NCBI GenBank assembly: GCA_002428015.1 | Contig: DIZW01000044.1 | Coordinates: 1 to 29,241, forward strand | From: Oxalobacteraceae bacterium UBA6018 | GTDB lineage: Bacteria; Pseudomonadota; Gammaproteobacteria; Burkholderiales; Burkholderiaceae_D | Direction of reading: 5' to 3' | Length of the DNA: 29,241 nucleotides | In this document: one piece after another, positions 23,551 through 29,241 of the stretch | How the letters are laid out: each line of letters begins with the position of its first letter | How positions within the stretch are numbered: the first letter of the stretch is position 1 | Translations under genes and position numbers: made by a program | Notes under the pieces: generated by a model | Told to the model about the DNA's origin: nothing | Databases searched by the model: none | What the model saw: the letters and a program-made list of their open reading frames with translations, nothing else

Positions 23551-24195
23551 TCACGACGGTTGCGCGTGGATACCCAATTGGGCAAATAGCGAGGCGTTGC
23601 GCGCAGCCTGCTGGGCAAATCGGCTGCGCGTCGCTCTGACGATCGCGCTCAGTTCGGACAAGGCGACGTTGAACTCTTCATTGATAATAGCATACTCGAA
23701 CTCTGGGGCGTGAGCGATCTCGCCCCCGGCGGCCAGCAGGCGGCGGCTGATCACGTGGGGTTCGTCCTGGCCCCGTTTCTTCAGGCGATCCTCGAGCGCG
23801 GCGATGGAAGGCGGCAAAATGAAGATGCCTGCGGCCTGGGGAAACTGCTTGCGCACCTGGCGCGCGCCCTGCCAGTCGATCTCGAGCAGGATGTCGGTGC
23901 CGGACTTCATCTGCTCCTCGACCATCAGGCGCGAGGTGCCGTAGTAGTTGCCGTGCACTTCGGCCCATTCGAGGAATTCGCCGCGTTCGGCGCGCTCGAC
24001 GAAATCGGCGGCGCTGGTGAAATGGTACTCGCGCCCGTCCTGCTCGCCCGGGCGCGGCGCCCGCGTGGTGGTCGAGATCGACAGCTTGATGCCAGCCTCG
24101 AGTGCGAGCAGGGCGTTGACCAGGGTCGATTTGCCGGCGCCGGACGGCGCGGCGACGACGAACAGGCTGCCTGAAAATCCGGTGATGGTCGACAT
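23551..24195 (-). CDS. gmk: Gmk, guanylate kinase
   Basis: The 214-aa enzyme phosphorylates GMP to GDP with ATP. The P-loop APSGAGKST is at about 16-24. The GMP-binding region includes STTTRAPRPGEQDGREYHF (about 44-62), FLEWAEVHGNYYGTS and ILLEIDWQGARQV. Start codons at 24267, 24201 and 24195 are all in frame; ATG 24195 (MSTITGFSGSLFVV) is preferred because GAGG lies about eight bases upstream and the longer forms add sequence unlike Gmk. Downstream are rpoZ and spoT, so GTP precursor supply, omega and alarmone synthesis are encoded together. Confidence 0.96.
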   Translation of the reverse strand: MSTITGFSGSLFVVAAPSGAGKSTLVNALLALEAGIKLSISTTTRAPRPGEQDGREYHFTSAADFVERAERGEFLEWAEVHGNYYGTSRLMVEEQMKSGTDILLEIDWQGARQVRKQFPQAAGIFILPPSIAALEDRLKKRGQDEPHVISRRLLAAGGEIAHAPEFEYAIINEEFNVALSELSAIVRATRSRFAQQAARNASLFAQLGIHAQPS

Positions 24196-24241
24196 GATCA
24201 TTCCCTCAGCTATCAATCTGATCATTCCGGCGGCGCCGGAA
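24195..24241. promoter_or_regulatory. Inverted and direct repeats in the gmk leader
   Basis: A perfect dyad with 7-bp arms TTCCGGC/GCCGGAA and a 3-base centre lies at 24225-24241. The 10-mer TGATCATTCC occurs twice in the same orientation (24195-24204 and 24219-24228), 24 bp apart, so the copies sit on roughly the same helix face. They sit at and just upstream of the gmk start. They could form an operator or an RNA hairpin in the leader; no known motif is recognised. Confidence 0.4.
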
Positions 24242-24471
24242 CGGGCTAAATTCTTACAACTGCGCAACGCCTCATTCTAACAAATAAGGGGGCATCCGGG
24301 GGAGATGCCGCCGGCTCCAGCGCCATGGCTCGGCGTGTCAATTTCGCCGCTGCCGAGTGCGATTCCACTAGAATGGGCGGCCGCGGGCGCAATTTCCCCA
24401 CTGAGGCGCGGCAGGATCCGGCTTACCCATGGCCGGTAGCGAACACGTTTTATCTCACGAAGGAGCGCAGG

Positions 24472-26157
24472 ATGGCGGAGCAAGGCAAGGACAAGCGGCA
24501 AGCGGCATCGGCGGATGGCCCGGAGAATCCGTCCCGGCGCCGCATTTTCCAGGCCGCCGGCGCGGCCGGCCTGGCCGCGAGCCTGCCGATGGCCGGGGCC
24601 ACAGCCCACCCGGCCGCGACCCGCCCGGCCGCCGTGCCAAGCTCGCTGGACGCCAAGCTGCGCGCCAATATCAAGAACGTGGTGGTGATCTATCTGGAGA
24701 ACCGCAGCTTTAACAATCTGTTCGCCGACTTTCCCGGCACCGCGTTTCCGCTGTCGGCCGTGACGCCAGCACACATGCTGCAGCGCGACCGCGACGGCAG
24801 CGTGCTATCGAGCCTGCCGGCGATCTGGGGCGGCATGGTGCCGGGCCGCCAAAGCCCGGGCGGGCGCGACTATCTGATCAAGGAAGCGGACATCGCCCAC
24901 CTGCCCAACGCGCCGTTTCGCCTCGCCGACGCGGAGGGCGCGCCCTTGCCTGCCAGCCTGGTCACGCGCGACCTGTGCCATCGCTTCTACCAGAACCAGC
25001 AGCAGATCAATGGCGGCAAGAACGACGGTTTCGTCGCCTGGAGCGACGGCGGGGCGATGGCGATGGGACGCTACGGCGAGAGCGCGAGCCAGCTCGGCCT
25101 GTGGCAGCTCGCGCGCCAGTACACCCTGTGCGACAATTTCTTCATGGCGGCGTTTGGCGGATCGCACCTGAACCACCAGTTTCTGATCGCGGCGCGGCCC
25201 AACGAATACTTCAACGCCGCCCAGACCGCCGCGCGGCGCAATATCAGCGTGCTGAGCGATGGACCGGCCGGCGTGACGCTGAGCCTGGCGCCGGACTGTC
25301 CCGCCTCGGCCATGCTCGGCGGCCCGAAATACGTCAACGACGGCGCCATCACGCCGGACGGCTACGTCGTCAACGGCGGCGCGCCGGCCTATCAGCCCAG
25401 CTTTGTGCGCCCCGCCGCGGGCGGCGACGGCAGGTTCGCCGACCCGGACGACCCGGCCACGCTGCCGCCGCAGTCGTATGCGACGATCGGATCGCTGCTG
25501 AGCGAGAAGGGTGTCAGCTGGGCGTGGTACGGCGGCGCCTGGCAGGCGGCGCTCGACGCGCGCGGCGGCGGCGCCAAGCCGAATTTCCAGAGCCACCACC
25601 AGCCTTTCAACTTCTTCGCGCGTTACGCGCCGGGCAGCGCCGAGCGCGCGACCCATTTGCGCGACGGCGGCGTCGGCGAGAGCCCGATGTCGAACCATTT
25701 CCTGGCCGACGTCGTGGCCGGCACGCTGCCGGCGGTGTCGTTCTACAAGCCGCAGGGCAACCTGAACATGCATGCCGGTTATTCCGACGTGGAAAGCGGC
25801 GACCAGCACGTGTGCAATGTGATCGAGCACCTGCGCAAGTCGCCGCAGTGGAAGGGCATGCTGGTGGTGGTGGCGTTCGATGAGAACGGCGGCTGGTGGG
25901 ACCATGTCGCGCCGCCCAAGGGCGACCGCTGGGGCCCCGGCACGCGGGTGCCTGCCATCGTGATATCGCCGTTCGCCAAGAAGGGGGCAGTCGACCATAC
26001 GTTCTACGACACGACGTCGATCATCCGTTTCATTACCCGGCTGCACCAGCTGCCGGTGCTGGAAGGGGTGGCCCAGCGCAATGCCGCCTTCGCCGCGCGC
26101 GGCGCCGCGGCGCCGGGCGACCTGTGCGGCGCGCTCAGTTTCAGGCATAGCGCCTGA
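24472..26157 (+). CDS. Tat-exported phosphoesterase (AcpA acid phosphatase / phospholipase C family)
   Basis: The 561-aa protein starts with a Tat-type signal: SRRRIF at 21-26, a hydrophobic stretch AAGAAGLAASLPMAGA and a likely cut near AHPA (45-48). The mature part belongs to the phosphoesterase family that includes AcpA and bacterial phospholipase C. VVVIYLENRSFNNLFADFPG holds the N-terminal metal/catalytic motif (ENRSF at 76-80), and FDENGGWWDHVAPP (469-482) holds the C-terminal one. LNHQFLIAARP is also typical. The enzyme should act in the periplasm or outside on phosphate esters; acid phosphatase versus phospholipase C cannot be told by eye. AAGGAG six bases before the ATG at 24472 fixes the start; upstream codons to 24325 are not needed. 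It lies on the opposite strand between gmk and yicC. Confidence 0.88.
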   Translation: MAEQGKDKRQAASADGPENPSRRRIFQAAGAAGLAASLPMAGATAHPAATRPAAVPSSLDAKLRANIKNVVVIYLENRSFNNLFADFPGTAFPLSAVTPAHMLQRDRDGSVLSSLPAIWGGMVPGRQSPGGRDYLIKEADIAHLPNAPFRLADAEGAPLPASLVTRDLCHRFYQNQQQINGGKNDGFVAWSDGGAMAMGRYGESASQLGLWQLARQYTLCDNFFMAAFGGSHLNHQFLIAARPNEYFNAAQTAARRNISVLSDGPAGVTLSLAPDCPASAMLGGPKYVNDGAITPDGYVVNGGAPAYQPSFVRPAAGGDGRFADPDDPATLPPQSYATIGSLLSEKGVSWAWYGGAWQAALDARGGGAKPNFQSHHQPFNFFARYAPGSAERATHLRDGGVGESPMSNHFLADVVAGTLPAVSFYKPQGNLNMHAGYSDVESGDQHVCNVIEHLRKSPQWKGMLVVVAFDENGGWWDHVAPPKGDRWGPGTRVPAIVISPFAKKGAVDHTFYDTTSIIRFITRLHQLPVLEGVAQRNAAFAARGAAAPGDLCGALSFRHSA

Positions 26158-26249
26158 GGACTTGGGGTGGCGGGCCCCGGGCACGCCGCTGATGCTGCCG
26201 GCGCCGCTATCTAGGGGCCCGGCGTCGCGTCGCGTGGGCCGTCGGGACC

Positions 26250-27152
26250 TTACTCCAGGTTCTGCACCTGCTCGCGCATCTGCTCGATCAGCAGCTTCAA
26301 TTCCATCGACGCGTCGGCCAGTTCCTTGACCGAGGCCTTGGCGCCGAGCGTGTTGGCTTCGCGGTTCAGTTCCTGCATCATGAAGTCGAGCCGTTTGCCG
26401 ACCTGGCCGCCCTTCTTGAGGATGTGCCGGGTTTCGGTCAGGTGCGCCGTCAGACGCGACAGTTCTTCGGACACGTCGATGCGGATACCGTACAGGGTCA
26501 CTTCCTGGCGGATGCGCTCGAAGGCTTCCTGGCGCGTCAGCGTGGATGGCGTGCCGTGGCCGGCCAGGCCGAGCGCATCCTGCATGCGTTCGATGGCCTT
26601 CTGCTGGAACTGGGCGATGACCTGGGGAATGAGGGGGGTGATGCGTTTGACGATCACGTCCATGGCGTCGATGCGCGCCACCAGCATCGCTTCGAGGGCC
26701 GCGCCTTCGCGCTTGCGGCTCTCGACGAAGGCGGCGACGGTCCTGGCGGTGAGGGCGGCCACGTCGGCCTGGAGCGACTCCTGGCCGACCTGGGCTTCCT
26801 CGATCACGCCGGGCCAGCGCAGCAGTTCGGCCACCGTCATCAGGGGCGCGGAGACGAAATGCTTGGTTACCTCGGCCTGCAGGCGGGCCAGGTCGGCCAG
26901 CAGCGCGGCGTTGAGCGCCTGGGAGGCGCCGGCCACCTTGCGCCCGAAACTCAGGCGCGCTTCGACCTTGCCCCGGGTGATCGCGGCCATAATGGCGGCG
27001 CGCAGTTCAGGCTCGAGGGCACGCAGGTCGTCGTTGATCCGAAACTGCAAGTCGAGAAAGCGTGAGTTGACGCTTTTGATCTCGATGGTGAGCGTACCCG
27101 CGGCGCTTTCGCTGGTGGCTACCGCGTAACCTGTCATGCTAGAAATGCTCAA
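26250..27152 (-). CDS. yicC: YicC family endoribonuclease
   Basis: The protein (300 aa as drawn) has the YicC N-terminal motif SMTGYA, then IEIKSVNSRFLDLQFRIND and the C-terminal DUF1732 region with GKRLDFMMQELNREANTLGA. E. coli YicC and Bacillus YloC are endoribonucleases taking part in RNA turnover. The start is unclear. The conserved Ser precedes the only nearby ATG (27137), so a start upstream is expected; TTG at 27152 gives MSISSMTGYA, and GGGGA lies five bases before it, so TTG is preferred. A still longer frame to 27200 would run into the kinase promoter. It is convergent with the phosphoesterase and divergent from the kinase gene. Confidence 0.9.
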   Translation of the reverse strand: MSISSMTGYAVATSESAAGTLTIEIKSVNSRFLDLQFRINDDLRALEPELRAAIMAAITRGKVEARLSFGRKVAGASQALNAALLADLARLQAEVTKHFVSAPLMTVAELLRWPGVIEEAQVGQESLQADVAALTARTVAAFVESRKREGAALEAMLVARIDAMDVIVKRITPLIPQVIAQFQQKAIERMQDALGLAGHGTPSTLTRQEAFERIRQEVTLYGIRIDVSEELSRLTAHLTETRHILKKGGQVGKRLDFMMQELNREANTLGAKASVKELADASMELKLLIEQMREQVQNLE

Positions 27153-27176
27153 TGGAGTCCCCGGTTTTATCTTTTC

Positions 27177-27205
27177 TTTACAAAGCACTGATTTATCCAC
27201 ACAAT
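27177..27205 (+). promoter_or_regulatory. Probable sigma-70 promoter of the kinase-phosphatase pair
   Basis: TTTACA (27177-27182) and CACAAT (27200-27205) are 17 bp apart, a good -35 and fair -10 at ideal spacing, 24 bases before the kinase ATG. The spacer contains the 14-mer AAGCACTGATTTAT (27183-27196), which recurs at the right edge of the window. Confidence 0.5.
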
Positions 27206-27229
27206 CGCCGTGTTAAGCAAGGATCCCAC

Positions 27230-28219
27230 ATGGCTGCACAAAACAACGCTCCCTTGCCCGATGGGCTGGAAATTGCCGGATATCGCATTGTAAAGAAAAT
27301 TGCGTCCGGCGGGTTCAGTATCGTATATCTGGCCTATGACGCCGACGGGAACGCGGTGGCGATCAAGGAATACCTGCCCAGCTCGCTTGCCTTGCGCCAG
27401 CCGGGCGAGCTGGTGCCGGTCATCGCGAAGACTAATTTGCCTGTTTTTCGGATTGGACTCAAGTGCTTTTTTGAAGAGGGCCGGGCGCTGGCGCGCATCT
27501 CCCATCCGAACGTCGTGCGCGTGCTGAACTTCTTCCGCGCCAACGAAACCGTGTATATGGTGATGGCCTACGAATCCGGGCACTCGTTGCAGGAACATAT
27601 CGCGCGGCTGGGCGCCAAGGGAAGCCGGTTAAGCGAAGCGTTTATTCGCCAGATCTTTATCGGCGTGTGCGGCGGCTTGCGTGAAGTCCATGCCAATAAG
27701 TTACTGCACCTGGACCTAAAACCGGCAAATATCTATTTACGGACCGACGGCACGCCGATCGTGCTCGATTTCGGCGCCGCGCGCCAGACCTTCAATGCCG
27801 ACGTGCCCAAGCTCACGCCGATGTACACGCCCGGCTTCGCGCCGTCCGAGCTGTATTCGAAGGCCTCGCCGCTGGGGCCGTGGTCGGATATCTACAGCAT
27901 CGGCGCCTCGCTGTTCGCCTGCATGGCCGGCGCGCCGCCGCAGCCGGCCGACCAGCGCAAGATCGAGGACAAGATGCCGGGCTATTATGCGCGCCTGGAG
28001 GGCAGGTTTTCGTCCCAGCTGGTCCAGATGGTGGCCCGCTGCCTTGAACTCGATCCGCTGGCGCGCCCGCAAAGCCTGTTCGCGTTGCAAAAGGAATTGC
28101 TGGCGGCCGCGCCGCCGCCGTCCCAATCCGGCACGCTCGAGAAGCTCGGCGGGCAGTGGCGCGCGCTGGCCGGGCGCATCGGTGGATTCGGCCGCAAGAA
28201 GGCCGACAAGGAAACCTGA
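27230..28219 (+). CDS. Hanks-type serine/threonine protein kinase
   Basis: The 329-aa protein is a eukaryotic-type kinase: glycine loop IASGGFSIVYLA (24-35), ATP-binding lysine K46 in VAIKEYLP, catalytic loop HLDLKPANI (160-168; D162, K164, N167) and DFGAA (180-184). Leu at 161 replaces the usual Arg of HRD, so it is a non-RD kinase and may not need activation-loop phosphorylation. SDIYSIGASLFACMAG is typical of subdomain IX. There is no transmembrane or extracellular sensor domain; the C-terminal 40 residues are basic. AAGGA six bases before the ATG at 27230 fixes the start. The PP2C gene follows after 12 nt. The first 180 codons are AT-richer and use several TTA codons, unlike the rest of the window. 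Confidence 0.94.
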   Translation: MAAQNNAPLPDGLEIAGYRIVKKIASGGFSIVYLAYDADGNAVAIKEYLPSSLALRQPGELVPVIAKTNLPVFRIGLKCFFEEGRALARISHPNVVRVLNFFRANETVYMVMAYESGHSLQEHIARLGAKGSRLSEAFIRQIFIGVCGGLREVHANKLLHLDLKPANIYLRTDGTPIVLDFGAARQTFNADVPKLTPMYTPGFAPSELYSKASPLGPWSDIYSIGASLFACMAGAPPQPADQRKIEDKMPGYYARLEGRFSSQLVQMVARCLELDPLARPQSLFALQKELLAAAPPPSQSGTLEKLGGQWRALAGRIGGFGRKKADKET

Positions 28220-28231
28220 CCAGGAGGCCGC

Positions 28232-29182
28232 ATGCAATTTTCGGTGTATCAAGAGAGCCATATCGGCGGGCGCAAGGTCAACCAGGACCGCATGGGCTAC
28301 AGCTTCACGCGCGACGCCTTGCTGCTGGTGCTGGCCGACGGCATGGGCGGGCATCTGCGTGGCGAGATGGCCGCCACCATCATGATGCAGACGCTCTCGA
28401 CCATGTTCCAGCAGCAAGCCACGCCCTACGTGAAGAAGCCCGAGCGCTTTCTCGAAGACGCGTTCATGGCCGCCCACCACGAGATCCACCGCTACCGCGC
28501 CGCCAACAATCTGCCCGAAACGCCGCGCACCACCGTGGTGGCCTGCCTGGTCCAGCACAACACCGCGATCTGGGCCCATTGCGGCGACTCGCGCCTGTAC
28601 TGGCTGCGCCAGGGCCAGGTGCTGGGGCGCACGCGCGACCATTCGCACATCGAACACCTGATCGACAAGGGGCTGGCAGATCCTGCCGAGCGCGCCACCC
28701 ACCCGGACCGCAACAAGCTGTACAACTGCGTGGGCGCGTCCTCGCTGCCCAAGGTCGAGGTCTCGCGCCAGGCCAGCCTGCAGCCCGGCGACGTGCTGAT
28801 GCTGTGCTCGGACGGACTGTGGTCGATGATCGCCGACGAGGACATCGTGCGGCGCCTGTCGACCCAGACCATCGTGCGGGCAGTGCCGGACATGGTCGCC
28901 TCCGCCACCGCGCTGGCCGGCGACAAAAGCGACAACACCACGGCGCTGGCGATCATGTGGCAAGGCAGCGACGACGGCGACGCGCCGATCACGGTGACGG
29001 CCAGCATGGACAACGTCATTTCCACGATGATGCTGCCGGAGGACCTGGTGAGCACGTCGGTGCAGCGCACGCTGGACACGGAAGTGCCGGCCGATGCCGA
29101 CGCCTTCGACGAGGACGAGATCGAAAAGGCGATCGCCGAGATTCGCGGCGCCATCGAAAAATCGTCGCAGGTATTAAAGTAG
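28232..29182 (+). CDS. PP2C-family protein serine/threonine phosphatase
   Basis: The 316-aa protein has all main PP2C metal and catalytic motifs: NQD (17-19), ADGMGGH (35-41), HCGDSRLY (116-123), CSDGLW (192-197) and DNTT (234-237). PP2C enzymes remove phosphate from Ser/Thr with two Mn/Mg ions. It is the natural counterpart of the kinase encoded 12 nt upstream, and the AGGAGG ribosome site before the ATG at 28232 is strong, so both are made from one mRNA. After the catalytic domain (about 1-248) there is an acidic tail (about 250-316, with TLDTEVPADADAFDEDEIEK) that I do not recognise. Such pairs occur alone or next to type VI secretion genes; none of the latter are in the window. Confidence 0.95.
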   Translation: MQFSVYQESHIGGRKVNQDRMGYSFTRDALLLVLADGMGGHLRGEMAATIMMQTLSTMFQQQATPYVKKPERFLEDAFMAAHHEIHRYRAANNLPETPRTTVVACLVQHNTAIWAHCGDSRLYWLRQGQVLGRTRDHSHIEHLIDKGLADPAERATHPDRNKLYNCVGASSLPKVEVSRQASLQPGDVLMLCSDGLWSMIADEDIVRRLSTQTIVRAVPDMVASATALAGDKSDNTTALAIMWQGSDDGDAPITVTASMDNVISTMMLPEDLVSTSVQRTLDTEVPADADAFDEDEIEKAIAEIRGAIEKSSQVLK

Positions 29183-29220
29183 CGTTTTCACAGCTGCATT
29201 TTCAGCTGAGCGTTTCGACA

Positions 29221-29241
29221 CTAGGGAAGCACTGATTTATT
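29221..29241. mobile_element. Possible left end of an IS5-type insertion sequence (cut by window edge)
   Basis: CTAG (29221-29224) is followed by GGAAGCACTGATTTATT to the last base. IS5-type elements duplicate a 4-bp target of the YTAR type and have ends starting GG. The AT-rich sequence begins abruptly 40 bases after the PP2C stop. Only 17 bases are visible, so the transposase and other end cannot be checked. Confidence 0.35.

Noticed and set aside
24805..26184. 459-codon minus-strand open frame opposite the phosphoesterase gene
   Set aside because: The plus strand carries a Tat signal, a ribosome site and family motifs; the reverse frame has none.
1..29241. CRISPR arrays, tRNA or rRNA genes, prophage
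   Set aside because: No regularly spaced direct repeats, no cloverleaf-like or rRNA-like sequence and no phage genes were seen.

Overview
This window is high-GC chromosomal DNA from a motile betaproteobacterium, most likely family Oxalobacteraceae (Massilia/Telluria, Duganella or Janthinobacterium-like). The reasons are the very GC-rich codon use, the flagellar gene order, short single-domain FhlB and YcgR proteins beside fliDST, and a spoT-rpoZ-gmk-yicC block beside greB, an arrangement typical of Burkholderiales as I remember it. No name can be fixed without a search.

Left part (1-6416), flagellar basal body and export. A minus-strand operon fliF-fliG-fliH-fliI-fliJ-fliK (fliK cut by the left edge) is divergent from fliE across a 370-bp control region. 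The genes overlap or nearly touch. Together they encode the MS ring, rotor/switch, export ATPase complex and hook-length ruler.

Middle part (6417-14770), filament assembly and brake. All genes are on the minus strand, in transcription order fliC (flagellin), flaG, then fliD (cap), fliS, fliT, a second FliK-like gene, fhlB (an FlhB C-terminal-domain paralogue) and ycgR (c-di-GMP-responsive brake). Good sigma-28 (FliA) promoter matches lie upstream of fliC and fliD. A stem-loop separates fliC from flaG. FliD is almost twice the usual size and carries inserted modules that resemble part of this strain's own flagellin.

Signalling part (14771-18875). A 0.44-kb stretch without a convincing gene is followed by a GGEEF diguanylate cyclase with an intact I-site and a NarL-type two-component pair (PAS-HisKA_3 kinase and LuxR-type regulator), all on the minus strand. 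The cyclase could supply the c-di-GMP read by YcgR.

Right part (18876-29241), housekeeping and phosphosignalling. greB and a DUF3422 membrane protein run on the plus strand. spoT/relA, rpoZ and gmk run on the minus strand. A Tat-exported AcpA/phospholipase C-type phosphoesterase sits on the plus strand between gmk and yicC, like an insertion into an otherwise conserved block. Divergent from yicC is a Ser/Thr kinase and PP2C phosphatase pair. The last 17-21 bases look like the end of an IS5-type insertion sequence that starts at a CTAG target.

No tRNA, rRNA, CRISPR array or intact mobile element was seen. Most of the window is a well-known type of flagellar locus. The least explained parts are the FliK-like/FhlB pair, the enlarged FliD with flagellin-like inserts, and the kinase/phosphatase pair with its AT-richer 5' half and nearby IS end.
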